NCBI GenBank assembly: GCA_944371325.1
Contig: CALVXO010000003.1
Coordinates: 30,097 to 94,096 of the forward strand
Direction: 5' to 3'
Length of the DNA stretch: 64,000 nucleotides
Source of the DNA: an uncultured Bacilli bacterium
GTDB lineage: Bacteria; Bacillota_I; Bacilli_A; RF39; UBA660
Part shown: in pieces, positions 53,367 through 62,494 of the stretch
How positions within the stretch are numbered: the first letter of the stretch is position 1
How the letters are laid out: each line of letters begins with the position of its first letter
Position numbers and translations under genes: made by a program
Notes under the pieces: model-generated
What the model saw: only the letters and a program-made list of their open reading frames with translations
The model's database searches: none
What the model was told of the DNA's origin: nothing

Positions 53367-53389
53367 AGAAAAAAACTCAATATGAGTTT
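53367..53389 (-). terminator. Terminator of argS
   Basis: AAACTCA/TGAGTTT stem around a three-base loop, with a T run on the - strand. It touches the argS stop. Confidence 0.7.
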
Positions 53390-55046
53390 ACATCTTTTCA
53401 ATTGTTTTTATGCCTAATATACTAAGGCCATTAGTTAGTACTACTTTAATTGCTTCTAATAACATTAATTTAGAATATTTAATTTGTTCATCTTCTATAT
53501 TACTTATATTTATCTTTTCGTAATAAGATGAGAACTTTTGAGTTAAATTAAAGATATATTTAGTTAATAATACTGGTTCATGAGTATTTAGTAAATCATC
53601 AACTAAACCTGGAAATTCAATTAAATCTTTAACTATTTTATATTCTAAGTCATCTGTTAATTTTATTTCAACATTATTATATTTATTATTTCTTAAAATA
53701 GAATTAATTCTTACAATACTATATAAAATATAAATTGCAGATTCACCTTGGAAACTAGTAGCATTATCAAAATTAAAATTAACTATTTTATTTTTAGATA
53801 CATTTAACATCGTATATTTAATACAAGCATTAGTTAAAATATTTAAAGTATCTAAATTACATTCTAGATTTCTATTTTCAAATTCTTTTTTTATTTTTTC
53901 TTTTAAAGCCTTAATAAAATCAGTAACTAACACTAAAGTACCGTTAGAAGTACTCATTTTATCACCATCTAATAAAACATAAGAATAACTTATTAATTTA
54001 GGTGCTTTATAACCTAATATATCTAAAGTTGCCGCTATTTGTTTCATATAAACTTCTTGATCTTCACCTAATACAATATAATTATTTTTACTATTTAAAT
54101 CCATTTTATGCATTGTATAAGCAATATCTTTAATTGGGTATAAAGATGTTTTATTAGATCTTGTTAATACTAAAACAGGTTCTTTAGTAGGAATATCATA
54201 ATCACTTAAATCAACATAATTTCTACCATTTTCATCAACTCTTAATTTACCTTTTTCTTTTAATTTATTTAAAATATTAGTTAAATAATTGTTATATACA
54301 TAATCAGATTCATGAGTGAATACATCAAAATGAATATCTAATTCATCAAATATTTTCATTTGGCCATTAACACATTTATCAGTAATATTTTTAAATTTAT
54401 CAATCATTTCTTTATTACCGCTTTCAACTAATTCCAAATAATCAAAAGCTTTTTGTTCAATATTTGTATCATTTTTAGCATCATTAGAAATTTTTACATA
54501 AACATCTAAAATACTTTTAAAGGAATCATCTTTTAAACCATACTTTTCTACACCAATAATTAATAACGCTATTTTTTTACCCAAATCATTAATAAAATAA
54601 TGTCTTTCAACTTTATATCCTACAAATTGATATAATCTAGATAAAAAGTCTCCTATCAAACTATTTCTACATCTTCCCATATGTGGCTCAGCATTTGGAT
54701 TGATTGAAGTATGCTCAATTAATAATGCATCATTATGTCCTTGATTTAAAGAGCCATAATTTTTATTATTTAATATTTCATTAATAACATTACTTACTTT
54801 ATCATAATTTAAATAGAAATTAACATAAGGACCCATAACTTCTATTTTAGAAAATATATTTTCTTTATCTTTAATATTTTCTTTAATCATTTTACTTATT
54901 TCTAATGGATTTTTATTAGTTTCATCTCTAAAATTAAAGCATGGCACACTATAATCACCCATATTTGGTTTAGGTGGTGTTTCAACTACAATTTCCTTAT
55001 CTTTAATAATTTCTTTAACTAGTTTAATAATATAATCTTTATACAT
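53388..55046 (-). CDS. argS: Arginyl-tRNA synthetase
   Basis: 552 residues. N-terminal Add-1 domain, HIGH-like PNAEPHMGRCRNSLIGD (about 118), KMSTS in LLDGDKMSTSNGTL, and a C-terminal anticodon-binding DALR domain. It has the order and length of the bacterial enzyme. Expression is controlled by the upstream T-box. Shine-Dalgarno AAAGGGTGAT. Confidence 0.96.
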   Translation of the reverse strand: MYKDYIIKLVKEIIKDKEIVVETPPKPNMGDYSVPCFNFRDETNKNPLEISKMIKENIKDKENIFSKIEVMGPYVNFYLNYDKVSNVINEILNNKNYGSLNQGHNDALLIEHTSINPNAEPHMGRCRNSLIGDFLSRLYQFVGYKVERHYFINDLGKKIALLIIGVEKYGLKDDSFKSILDVYVKISNDAKNDTNIEQKAFDYLELVESGNKEMIDKFKNITDKCVNGQMKIFDELDIHFDVFTHESDYVYNNYLTNILNKLKEKGKLRVDENGRNYVDLSDYDIPTKEPVLVLTRSNKTSLYPIKDIAYTMHKMDLNSKNNYIVLGEDQEVYMKQIAATLDILGYKAPKLISYSYVLLDGDKMSTSNGTLVLVTDFIKALKEKIKKEFENRNLECNLDTLNILTNACIKYTMLNVSKNKIVNFNFDNATSFQGESAIYILYSIVRINSILRNNKYNNVEIKLTDDLEYKIVKDLIEFPGLVDDLLNTHEPVLLTKYIFNLTQKFSSYYEKINISNIEDEQIKYSKLMLLEAIKVVLTNGLSILGIKTIEKM

Positions 55047-55065
55047 AAAATCACCCTTTCAAAAA

Positions 55066-55268
55066 TAAAAAGTCCCTATAACATAAGGACGAATTATTCG
55101 CGGTACCACCTTATTTTATAGAAGACTATACACTCTAATCTTTATAGCAGATCTGCTTTAAAACTCCAAGACGCGTTCATAAAATATTATCATTATCTTC
55201 CACTAACCGATAACTCACTATAAATAATTGATTTTATTACTATTTCTCTTCCTCGTTTTCAATGTACT
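55066..55268 (-). promoter_or_regulatory. T-box riboswitch of argS, specifier CGC (Arg)
   Basis: The T-box sequence TAAGGTGGTACCGCG lies at 55099-55113 (read on the - strand). The terminator hairpin GTCC...GGGAC with a T run is at 55066-55092. In stem I, AACGCGTCTTGGAG places the specifier CGC at 55173-55175, in the same position as GAA in the gltX T-box. Uncharged tRNA-Arg would open the terminator. Confidence 0.88.
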
Positions 55269-55270
55269 TA

Positions 55271-55299
55271 ATTTTAACAAAATATTTTAAATTTGTCAA
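55271..55299 (-). promoter_or_regulatory. Promoter of the argS T-box transcript
   Basis: TTGACA (55294-55299), 17 bp, TAAAAT (55271-55276) on the - strand. Confidence 0.8.
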
Positions 55300-55333
55300 A
55301 CTAATATTTATTATCTAAAAATATTTTTCTATA

Positions 55334-56050
55334 TTACTGCATACTAGCTTCATAAATGACGCTTAATACATATATTATTTCATCTTCCGTAAAACCTTCA
55401 TTTATTAATTGTAACGCTAATTGTTCATATGTATATTCTTGTACACTTAAATAAGCCATGGCCATTCTTAAAGCTTGATAATACCAATCAGCACCACAAT
55501 TTTCAGCTCCGTATGTTGCTTCTTCTTCATTAAAGCCTTTCTTTCTTAAAAAAGATATTATCTTAGTTTTAGAAGCAGCCATCGACTTTAAATAAATTTT
55601 AGCACTATTAACAGCGCCTTCATTACCATAAATAGTGTTATGAAATACTGGTTCAAGATCTGAATATGGATTTGATTCATCTTCTTTATTTAAATCATCA
55701 TCTGATTCGCTTTCTTTTTTTAAATCATTATCTGATTCGTCTTTTTTTTCTACTTCTGTTTTATCGATTTTGTTATCATCTTCAATGGAAATTTGTTTAT
55801 TAATATCTTCAATCTTGTCATCAGGTATTGTTTCTTTAACATCATACTTATTTTCTTCCATAAGTTTTTTTATTTTTTCATCTAATTCCTCAGAAGTATC
55901 TTGTTTTACTTCGTCTTGTGATAAAGATTTTAATCCGTTACTTGCATTGTACGCAATAAAGATAACACCACCAATTATTAATCCTAAAACAATAATTATA
56001 ACTGAAGAAATTAAAATATTTTTTCTTCTAATATCCTTTAAATCCACCAT
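55334..56050 (-). CDS. Ltp-repeat surface protein, membrane anchored
   Basis: 238 residues: a membrane helix (about 12-34), an acidic low-complexity linker (about 45-130: ESDNDLKKESESDDD and similar), then two Ltp units. AVNSAKIYLKSMAASKTKIISFLRKKGFNEEEATYG and QALRMAMAYLSVQEYTYEQLALQLINEGFTEDE match Lipoprotein_Ltp/host-cell-surface-exposed repeats, known from the superinfection-exclusion lipoprotein of phage TP-J34. Here there is a transmembrane anchor and not a lipobox. ATG 56050 has AGTAGGTGAG. Confidence 0.75.
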   Translation of the reverse strand: MVDLKDIRRKNILISSVIIIVLGLIIGGVIFIAYNASNGLKSLSQDEVKQDTSEELDEKIKKLMEENKYDVKETIPDDKIEDINKQISIEDDNKIDKTEVEKKDESDNDLKKESESDDDLNKEDESNPYSDLEPVFHNTIYGNEGAVNSAKIYLKSMAASKTKIISFLRKKGFNEEEATYGAENCGADWYYQALRMAMAYLSVQEYTYEQLALQLINEGFTEDEIIYVLSVIYEASMQ

Positions 56051-56069
56051 ATTCTCACCTACTAATATA

Positions 56070-56099
56070 ATTTTAACACACAAACATATAAATAGTCAA
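56070..56099 (-). promoter_or_regulatory. Promoter of the Ltp-repeat gene
   Basis: TTGACT (56094-56099), 18 bp, TAAAAT (56070-56075) on the - strand. The rest of the gap to 56252 is AT-rich with no gene, and no convincing terminator for gltX. Confidence 0.55.
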
Positions 56100-56252
56100 T
56101 TTAAGTAACTGTATATTTATGTAATAAATTTTATTTACTATATTCTATAACAAAAGATCTTTAAACTACGGACAAATAGTATATCCAAAACTTTAGAAAT
56201 ATTTGATAAACAACTAATCACTAAAATAATATCATAAATTATTAATAAATAT

Positions 56253-57884
56253 TTATAATAAATTTATTCTATTTTTAATATTTTCCATTCCTAACAACTT
56301 CATTATTTCATATAAATCTGGTGTCATGGATTTACTTGTTAAAGCAACTCTAATAATCATACTAATGTCTATAATGCTCCCTTTATAATTATCAGGATTT
56401 TCTTTATATTTTTTCACATCCGAACAATACCCATATTTATCAGATAATTCTTTCATCTTATTAAACCAAGTATTTTTATCATCAGATGTATCACAATAAT
56501 TATTAATATAGTCAGTTAAAATAGTTCTAATTTCATTTATATCTTTTATATTTTGCCATTCATATTCAAAGTTATTAAACAATTCATTATACATATACCA
56601 AATATAATTCTTGATTTCGGAATAACAACTAAAATCTTTTCTTGGTTTCTTTTGTTCTCTTTCTATATTTAAAATATCAATAGTATATTGTTTATATTTA
56701 GTTATCAATTCAGCAAAAGTTTTATCAAATTCTAAAGCCCATTCTAATAAATTATTATAAACTTCTGTTGCAGTTAATTTTGAAATATAGTTTCTAGATA
56801 TACTTATTATTTTATCTAAATCGAATAGTGCCCCATTTTTACTCATCTTACTAAAAGAGAACTCAAAATCCCTATAAGATTTAGTTGGATTTTGTAAATA
56901 CCAACCATCAAAATTAGAATTCATTAAAGTTGCAAAATACAATTTAATTGCTTCAACAGGAACACCTTTTTCGTGATAATATATTGCCGCTGCCTCTGGA
57001 TCTTTTCTTTTACTAATTTTTCTAACTGAATCACCATCTTTTATATTTAACGGTAAAATGTGTGCAAATTTAGGCGGTTCAAAACCACATGCTTTCCATA
57101 ATTCTAAATGATAAGGAACAGAAGAAATATAAGAATCATCTCTTGTAACAATTGTTACTCTCATAAAATGATCGTCGCAAACATGAGCAAAAGCATATGG
57201 GGGTATACCATCAGATTTAACTAATACTTGATCTAAATCATTTTCTGGTAATTTTATTGTTCCTTTAACTAAATCTTTAAATATTATTTGATTATTAAAA
57301 TTTCCATTTGATTTTAATCTTAATACCCATTTGTCGCCTTTATCAATATGATCTTTTATTTCATCATATGTTAAATTACGACACTTTGCATAATGTCCAT
57401 AATATCCAATTCTATCTTTTCTGCTTTCTTGGACTTTCCGCATATTGTTTAAATCTTCTTCAGAACAAAAACAAGGATAAGCCCTACCAATAGAAACAAG
57501 ATATTTAGCAACCGTATGATAAATTTCCAATCTTTTAGATTGAATATATGGCCCATAATTACCACCTTTAATCGGGTGTTCATCTACCTTATAATTATAA
57601 TGTTCTAAATCTTTTATTCCTAATTCAATTCCATTTTCTATTTTTCTTTTTTGATCTGTATCCTCAATTCTTACAATAAATATTCCATTAGTTTGTTTAG
57701 CAATAACTTCTGGAATAAAAGAAGCGTATAAATTTCCTAAATGCATTCTTCCAGTTGGACTAGGTGCAAATCTCATTACTTGTGCTCCTTCAGGCAAAAT
57801 TCTTTCAGGATACATCTTTTCTAAATCTTCAATTGTTTTTGTGATATTTGGGTACAATAAATTGGCTAAATCATTATAATTCAT
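56253..57884 (-). CDS. gltX: Glutamyl-tRNA synthetase
   Basis: 543 residues. FAPSPTGRMHLGNLYASF (HIGH motif), RIEDTDQKR, YHLELWKACGFEPPKFAHI and KISKRKDPEAA (KMSKS-like). The zinc-like CFCSEEDLN segment is present. The C-terminal domain is longer and less conserved than in Bacillus. ATG 57884 is used, with GAGAGGAT upstream. A T-box with a GAA specifier precedes it, which supports glutamate specificity. Confidence 0.93.
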   Translation of the reverse strand: MNYNDLANLLYPNITKTIEDLEKMYPERILPEGAQVMRFAPSPTGRMHLGNLYASFIPEVIAKQTNGIFIVRIEDTDQKRKIENGIELGIKDLEHYNYKVDEHPIKGGNYGPYIQSKRLEIYHTVAKYLVSIGRAYPCFCSEEDLNNMRKVQESRKDRIGYYGHYAKCRNLTYDEIKDHIDKGDKWVLRLKSNGNFNNQIIFKDLVKGTIKLPENDLDQVLVKSDGIPPYAFAHVCDDHFMRVTIVTRDDSYISSVPYHLELWKACGFEPPKFAHILPLNIKDGDSVRKISKRKDPEAAAIYYHEKGVPVEAIKLYFATLMNSNFDGWYLQNPTKSYRDFEFSFSKMSKNGALFDLDKIISISRNYISKLTATEVYNNLLEWALEFDKTFAELITKYKQYTIDILNIEREQKKPRKDFSCYSEIKNYIWYMYNELFNNFEYEWQNIKDINEIRTILTDYINNYCDTSDDKNTWFNKMKELSDKYGYCSDVKKYKENPDNYKGSIIDISMIIRVALTSKSMTPDLYEIMKLLGMENIKNRINLL

Positions 57885-57904
57885 TTTTATCAATCCTCTC
57901 TTTA

Positions 57905-58138
57905 AACAAAAAAATAGATTCATCCAATAAGGACGAATCTATCGTGGTACCACCTTAATTTATATAATTAGTTAACAATTATATATCTCTATATCTTAAC
58001 GCGATTAACGAAATAACTTGTATACATTATTTTGCTCCAAAGCTTCCTTCAAACATTTCAATTGTTATTTTCCACCAGCCAATAACTCTCTACGCATTGA
58101 ATATATTTTACTCTTCTTCTTCGTTGCATTCAAAATAT
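57905..58138 (-). promoter_or_regulatory. T-box riboswitch of gltX, specifier GAA (Glu)
   Basis: T-box TTAAGGTGGTACCACG (57943-57958) and a terminator ATAGATTCGTCC/GGATGAATCTAT followed by seven T's (57908-57944), both read on the - strand. The stem I sequence TTGAAGGAAGCTTTGGAG gives specifier GAA at 58044-58046. Confidence 0.88.
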
Positions 58139-58144
58139 AAATTG

Positions 58145-58173
58145 ATTATAGACCATTTTAGTTTATTTGTCAA
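58145..58173 (-). promoter_or_regulatory. Promoter of the gltX T-box transcript
   Basis: TTGACA (58168-58173), 17 bp, TATAAT (58145-58150) on the - strand. Confidence 0.85.
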
Positions 58174-58181
58174 TATATGCA

Positions 58182-58207
58182 AAAAGATTCCAAAAAGGAA
58201 TCTTTAA
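58182..58207 (-). terminator. Terminator after the decayed gene
   Basis: AAAGATTCC-AAAAA-GGAATCTTT hairpin (AAAGATTCCTTTTTGG on the - strand), followed by a T run. Confidence 0.75.
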
Positions 58208-58233
58208 TACAATATTGATGAGAACCCTAGGCG

Positions 58234-58286
58234 AGATGAATGCTCACATATAAATATGCTTACTGGTCTAACCAACACATTCATCT
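58234..58286 (-). other. Three-way-junction-like structured element
   Basis: Outer stem AGATGAATG (58234-58242) / CATTCATCT (58278-58286) encloses two small hairpins: CATAT-AA-ATATG (58247-58258) and TGGT-CTA-ACCA (58264-58274). Nine outer pairs are perfect. It overlaps the end of the decayed gene and precedes a terminator, so it may belong to a non-coding RNA. Confidence 0.4.
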
Positions 58287-58521
58287 AATCCTATAACCTT
58301 ATTTGATCCATCTTTGTAATTTATAGCATTTATATCATTTGCTTTATTTATCAAATATGCTTTAAATAACAATTCCCATCATTACATATAAAGAAGCAAA
58401 AACCTTCAGTTCTATAATTAATTGTTGACTTATTAATAATTTCTATTGTCAGAAGATACGTTTCTTCTGATTTTGAAAGTAAAGCATTTACATATTTATT
58501 TAATTATTTGGCATCAAGCAT
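58268..58521 (-). pseudogene. Decayed small gene (nonsense plus frameshift)
   Basis: On the - strand, ATG 58521 starts MLDAK, then TAA, then in phase LNKYVNALLSKSEETYLLTIE ... FFICNDGNCYLK. A one-base deletion near 58361 (TTAAAGCATATT; TTAAAAGCATATT would restore it) moves the frame to AYLINKANDINAINYKDGSN and VIGLDECVG, ending at TAG 58268. Two lesions in an otherwise continuous frame of about 80 codons point to a recently dead gene. A promoter and AAAGGA remain. The product is unrecognised. Confidence 0.65.
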
Positions 58522-58545
58522 GTGTACCATATCCTTTCAGTTTTT

Positions 58546-58554
58546 ATTATATCA
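58546..58554 (-). promoter_or_regulatory. Extended -10 promoter of the decayed gene
   Basis: TGATATAAT on the - strand, 24 bp before the ATG at 58521. From 58555 to 58667 nothing is recognised. Confidence 0.5.
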
Positions 58555-58667
58555 TGAATTTAATTATATTTATCAATAAAATCCTAAGCTATTATCTTTT
58601 TTACTTGAATCAAAATTACAATATCTTTATCTTAAAAATATCATATAAATGCACTAAAAATTTAAAG

Positions 58668-58693
58668 AAAAAACTAACTCATTTCTGAATTAG
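58668..58693 (-). terminator. Terminator of tRNA-Met
   Basis: CTAATTC-AGAAAT-GAGTTAG (one G-U), then six T's on the - strand. Confidence 0.75.
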
Positions 58694-58727
58694 TCTTAAA
58701 CCCGAAAAGTTCGAGTACATTTTTAAA

Positions 58728-58804
58728 TGGTAGCGAGAGGGGGATTCGAACCCTCGACCTACTGGGTATGAACCAGTTGCTCTAGCCAACTGAGCTATCT
58801 CGCC
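58728..58804 (-). tRNA. tRNA-Met (CAT), elongator
   Basis: 77 nt with encoded CCA: acceptor GGCGAGA/TCTCGCT region with discriminator A, D-arm AGCTCAGTTGGCTAGAGC, anticodon CAT at 58768-58770 in GGTTCATACCC, T-arm GGTTCGAATCC. The GGTTCATACCC arm matches elongator tRNA-Met of Bacilli; it lacks initiator features such as a mismatched first pair. Confidence 0.92.
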
Positions 58805-58851
58805 AAAAAATTGAACAATATAATAATACCATATTAGTTCAATTTTGACAA
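58805..58851 (-). promoter_or_regulatory. tRNA-Met promoter overlapping the folD terminator
   Basis: Promoter: TTGTCA (58846-58851), 17 bp, TATTAT (58823-58828). The same bases form AAATTGAAC/GTTCAATTT plus an inner AATAT/ATATT stem followed by T's, an intrinsic terminator for folD. The two functions occupy one sequence. Confidence 0.65.
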
Positions 58852-58856
58852 TAGTT

Positions 58857-59684
58857 TTATAAATTTTTTTCATAATTTTTTAAAACGTTAGAAAGTAGCA
58901 TAGCAATTGTCATAGGTCCTACTCCACCTGGTACAGGTGTTATATAAGATGCTACATCTTTTATATTTTCAAAATCTACATCACCATACAATTTACCATC
59001 TACTCTATTCATTCCTACATCAACAACAACAACATGTTCTTTGACCATATCTTTAGTTATTAAATCTTTCTTACCAACTGCACATATCAATATATCAGCT
59101 TGTTTAGTATATTGTTTTAAATCTACTGTTTTAGAATGACAAATCGTAACAGTTGTACCTTCTTGCAATAACAACATAGCAAGTGGTTTACCTACCAAAT
59201 TGGATTTACCAACAACCACAGCATGTTTACCATTTAAATCAATATTATATTCTTCTAATAATTTAATAATTCCTTGTGGTGTACAAGGCACTAAATTATT
59301 ATTGTCTTTAAATAATAACCCCATATTTATATCTGTCAATCCATCGACATCTTTACTTTTATTTATTAAATTTAACAATTTATATGTATCAAATTTTTTA
59401 GGTATTGGTAATTGAATTAAAATACCATTAACATAAGAATCATTATTTAATTCAATTATTTTATTAATAATTTCTTGTTCATTTGTATCTTCATTAAACT
59501 TAGCATGGATAAAATTAATACCAACATTTTCACATGCTTTCCTTTTTGAATTAATATATATATTGCTTGCTTCATCATTACCTATTTGAATAACAGCTAA
59601 AGTAGGCTTAATTAAATAATTTTTAACTTTAGATTTAATATCACTTTTTATTTTGTCACTTAAAGTTTTTCCATCTAATATCAT
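58857..59684 (-). CDS. folD: Methylenetetrahydrofolate dehydrogenase/cyclohydrolase FolD
   Basis: 275 residues. YINSKRKACENVGI (catalytic K), GILIQLPIPKKFDT, KDVDGLTDINMG, PCTPQGIIKLL, the NADP loop VVGKSNLVGKPLAMLLL, and C-terminal YITPVPGGVGPMTIAMLL. Interconverts methylene-, methenyl- and formyl-THF. Two bases downstream of glyA, so one-carbon genes form an operon. Confidence 0.96.
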   Translation of the reverse strand: MILDGKTLSDKIKSDIKSKVKNYLIKPTLAVIQIGNDEASNIYINSKRKACENVGINFIHAKFNEDTNEQEIINKIIELNNDSYVNGILIQLPIPKKFDTYKLLNLINKSKDVDGLTDINMGLLFKDNNNLVPCTPQGIIKLLEEYNIDLNGKHAVVVGKSNLVGKPLAMLLLQEGTTVTICHSKTVDLKQYTKQADILICAVGKKDLITKDMVKEHVVVVDVGMNRVDGKLYGDVDFENIKDVASYITPVPGGVGPMTIAMLLSNVLKNYEKNL

Positions 59685-59685
59685 A

Positions 59686-60894
59686 TTATCCCTCCAATGG
59701 ATACTTATCAGTTAGTTTTTTTACTCTTAATTTTAAATCTTCTTTGTTACCACCTTTTAAAGTGTCAACTATAATATTACCAATTTCAATAAAATCTTCT
59801 TCTTTTAATCCCCTAGTAGTCATAGCAGGACTTCCTAATCTAATACCACTAGTTTTAAAAGGCGATTCTTTGTCAAATGGAATTGTATTTTTATTAACTG
59901 TAATATTTACTTCATCTAATAAACTTTCAGCTTCTTTGCCTGTCATATTTAAACTTGTAACATCTACTAATATTAAATGATTATCGGTACCACCAGATAC
60001 TATCCTTAGACCATTGTTTGATAAAATATTAGATAAAGCTTTAATATTTTTTAATACTTGTTCTTGATATATTTTAAATGAAAGTTGTAATGCTTCATAG
60101 AAGCACTGTGCTTTAGCAGCAATAACATGCATCAAAGGTCCACCTTGAATACCAGGGAAAATAATTTTATTTATTTTTTTAATTATTTCTTCATTATTAG
60201 TTAAAATTATTCCACCCCTTGGACCTCTTAAAGTTTTGTGAGTAGTAGAAGTTACTACATCAGCATAAGGAATTGGTGATGGATGTAATCCAGTTGCCAC
60301 TAATCCAGCAATATGAGCCATATCAACCATTAAATATGCCCCTACTTTGTCAGCAATTTCTTTAAATCTTTTAAAATCTATTATTCTAGAATAAGCTGAA
60401 GCTCCTGCTATAATCATTTTAGGTTTATTTTCTAAAGCTAATTCTTCTAATTTATCATAATCAATTTCTTCTGTTTCAGGATCAACATCATAACTAATTA
60501 TTTCATATTCTAAACCACTAAAATTAATTGGATGCCCATGAGTCAAATGTCCACCATGAGATAAATTCATACCCATTACTTTATCACCAACATTTAGTAA
60601 TGCTTTATATACCGCCATATTAGCACTACTACCAGAATGAGGTTGAACATTAGCGTATTTACAATCAAATAATTTAGTTACATAAGTAATCGCTAAATCT
60701 TCAACAGTATCAACATTAACACAACCACCATAATATCTTTTACCAGAATATCCTTCTGCATATTTATTAGTAAAGATACTTCCTTGTAATTCTAAAATAT
60801 CTTTAGAAACATAATTCTCAGACGCAATTAATTCAATATTATTTTGTTGTCTTAACTTTTCTTTTTCTAAAGCTTCTTTAATTTTTACATCCAT
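59686..60894 (-). CDS. glyA: Serine hydroxymethyltransferase
   Basis: 402 residues. [36 protein letters not shown], the PLP lysine in [15 protein letters not shown], and [11 protein letters not shown]. Interconverts serine and glycine with THF. ATG 60894 is 9 nt after GGAG; nearer ATGs at 60900-60909 lie in the Shine-Dalgarno region. Operon with folD. Confidence 0.97.
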   Translation of the reverse strand: MDVKIKEALEKEKLRQQNNIELIASENYVSKDILELQGSIFTNKYAEGYSGKRYYGGCVNVDTVEDLAITYVTKLFDCKYANVQPHSGSSANMAVYKALLNVGDKVMGMNLSHGGHLTHGHPINFSGLEYEIISYDVDPETEEIDYDKLEELALENKPKMIIAGASAYSRIIDFKRFKEIADKVGAYLMVDMAHIAGLVATGLHPSPIPYADVVTSTTHKTLRGPRGGIILTNNEEIIKKINKIIFPGIQGGPLMHVIAAKAQCFYEALQLSFKIYQEQVLKNIKALSNILSNNGLRIVSGGTDNHLILVDVTSLNMTGKEAESLLDEVNITVNKNTIPFDKESPFKTSGIRLGSPAMTTRGLKEEDFIEIGNIIVDTLKGGNKEDLKLRVKKLTDKYPLEG

Positions 60895-60924
60895 GCTCAT
60901 CATCTCCATAAATAGTATAACATA

Positions 60925-60953
60925 AAAAAAATTCTAATTAAATAGAATTTTTT
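60925..60953 (-). terminator. Terminator of the perR-rubrerythrin operon
   Basis: AAAATTCTA-ATTAAA-TAGAATTTT with T's continuing on the - strand; it includes the rubrerythrin stop. Confidence 0.7.
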
Positions 60954-61491
60954 AATAATTTACTTTTCTTAATTCAAAATAACTTTGTGGATGTTCACAT
61001 ACAGGACATACTTTAGGTGCAGATTTACCAAAATGAACATGACCACAATTACGACAAATCCACATTTCTTCAGTTCCTTTATTGAATACTTTTTCAGCTT
61101 TAACATTTTCTAATAAAGCCTTATATCTTTCTTCGTGATCTTTTTCTATTTTACCAACACTTTCGAATAAAAATGCTATATGATCGAATCCTTCTTCTTT
61201 AGCTTCTTTAGCAAATCCAGCATACATATCTGTCCATTCATAATTTTCACCTGCTGCTGCATCTTCTAAGTTTTCAATAGTACTTGGAACATTACCACCA
61301 TGTAATAATTTAAACCAAATTTTAGCATGTTCTTTTTCATTACCAGCAGTTTCTTCAAATATAGCTGCTATTTGTTCGTATCCTTCTTTTTTAGCTTTTG
61401 ATGCATAATAAGTGTACTTATTTCTTGCTTGAGATTCACCTGCAAAAGCTGCCATTAAATTTTGTTCTGTTTTACTTCCTTTTAATTCCAT
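60952..61491 (-). CDS. Rubrerythrin
   Basis: 179 residues. Ferritin-like diiron domain ([70 protein letters not shown]) and C-terminal rubredoxin-like centre CRNCG...CPVC. Reduces peroxide with electrons from rubredoxin or NADH systems. ATG 61491 begins the family N-terminus [16 protein letters not shown]. Two bases after perR: a peroxide-defence operon of an anaerobe. Confidence 0.95.
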   Translation of the reverse strand: MELKGSKTEQNLMAAFAGESQARNKYTYYASKAKKEGYEQIAAIFEETAGNEKEHAKIWFKLLHGGNVPSTIENLEDAAAGENYEWTDMYAGFAKEAKEEGFDHIAFLFESVGKIEKDHEERYKALLENVKAEKVFNKGTEEMWICRNCGHVHFGKSAPKVCPVCEHPQSYFELRKVNY

Positions 61492-61493
61492 AA

Positions 61494-61859
61494 TTAATTC
61501 ATCCTTTCCATACAATCATTACATATTCCCATTAAAACAACATCACTACTTAACACTTTAAAATTATAATTATCTAAAATGTATTTATCAATATTTAATA
61601 GACCAATATCAATTATTTTATCACATTTCATACAACATAAATGGCAATGATCAGTGTTTTTATCATATCTATCAATAGTTAAAGGTATTTTTTTTATTAA
61701 CTTATTATCTACCAAACTATTTAAATTACGATAAACTGTACCTAAACTTATATCTGGTATTTCTTTTTTTACATTTTCATAAACCATGTAAGCAGTTGGA
61801 TGATCATAACTATTATTTACAATTTCAAGTATCTTTTGTCGTTGTTTAGAATATCTCAT
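61494..61859 (-). CDS. perR: Fur family regulator, PerR-like
   Basis: 121 residues. Winged-helix ([42 protein letters not shown]) and dimerisation domain with a zinc site from two CxxC pairs (CMKC and CNDC) plus DHCHLC. Short PerR/Fur. Its gene partner is rubrerythrin, which favours PerR over Fur. Shine-Dalgarno GAGGTGAA. Likely represses its own operon under low peroxide. Confidence 0.85.
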   Translation of the reverse strand: MRYSKQRQKILEIVNNSYDHPTAYMVYENVKKEIPDISLGTVYRNLNSLVDNKLIKKIPLTIDRYDKNTDHCHLCCMKCDKIIDIGLLNIDKYILDNYNFKVLSSDVVLMGICNDCMERMN

Positions 61860-61871
61860 GATTCACCTCTA

Positions 61872-61928
61872 AAGTAGTAATCATTCCTACTTCTATTTAA
61901 TTATATAATATTTACTTATTTAAGTCAA
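61872..61928 (-). promoter_or_regulatory. perR promoter with inverted-repeat operator
   Basis: TTGACT (61923-61928), 17 bp, TATAAT (61900-61905) on the - strand. The -10 lies in a PerR-box-like AT palindrome (TATTATATAATTA), and the transcribed start has AAGTAG/CTACTT (61872-61877 with 61887-61892). The -35 is inside the end of the DUF1003 gene. Confidence 0.6.
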
Positions 61929-62421
61929 TATTATTTTCTTCTAATTTTTTTAATATTTTTCTTTGATTAGAAATAATTAATTCGATGTGATCATGAAGTT
62001 GTTCTAAAATAAGTTCACTTTTCAAATCAGTTCGATAATCATTTTGATTTCGTAAACTATCTTTTTTAGCTTGTCTATTCTGACTCATCATAATAATTGG
62101 AGCTTGTAAAGCTGCAATACATGATAATAATAAATTTAATAAAATAAATGGGTATGGATCAACATTATCCCATAAATAAACATTTAATAAAATCCAAATA
62201 ATTAAAAATAATGTAAACCCAATTATAAAATACCAACTACCAGCTATAGCTGTTATTGTATCAGCTACTTTATCCGAAAATTTCATATTATTTTTATCTA
62301 ATTTATCAACATCAACAGCAATTGGTTGATCAAATAATAATTCCATTAATTCTTCTTCATCAATTTCTTCTTTACTTTTTAATAACATTTTTACTATTTC
62401 TTTTTTCTTATTCTTATCCAT
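61912..62421 (-). CDS. DUF1003 family membrane protein
   Basis: 169 residues. Two membrane helices with the DUF1003 pattern: GSWYFIIGFTLFLIIWILLNVYLWD, DPYPFILLNLLLSCIAALQAPIIMMSQNRQ, followed by DYRTDLKSELILEQLHDHI. Function unknown. ATG 62421, behind GGTGAT. Confidence 0.88.
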   Translation of the reverse strand: MDKNKKKEIVKMLLKSKEEIDEEELMELLFDQPIAVDVDKLDKNNMKFSDKVADTITAIAGSWYFIIGFTLFLIIWILLNVYLWDNVDPYPFILLNLLLSCIAALQAPIIMMSQNRQAKKDSLRNQNDYRTDLKSELILEQLHDHIELIISNQRKILKKLEENNIDLNK

Positions 62422-62470
62422 TTTTATCACCATATAAATTATACTTTATATTAAATAAAAAAACAAGAAA

Positions 62471-62494
62471 AAAAGATTCAAAACTGAATCTTTT
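62471..62494 (-). terminator. Terminator of the thioredoxin-like gene
   Basis: AAAAGATTCA (62471-62480) / TGAATCTTTT (62485-62494) with T's on the - strand. It touches the stop codon. Confidence 0.8.

Noticed and set aside
58446..58688. 80-codon + strand frame near tRNA-Met
   Set aside because: It runs antisense to the decayed gene and its promoter, has no Shine-Dalgarno and overlaps the tRNA terminator.
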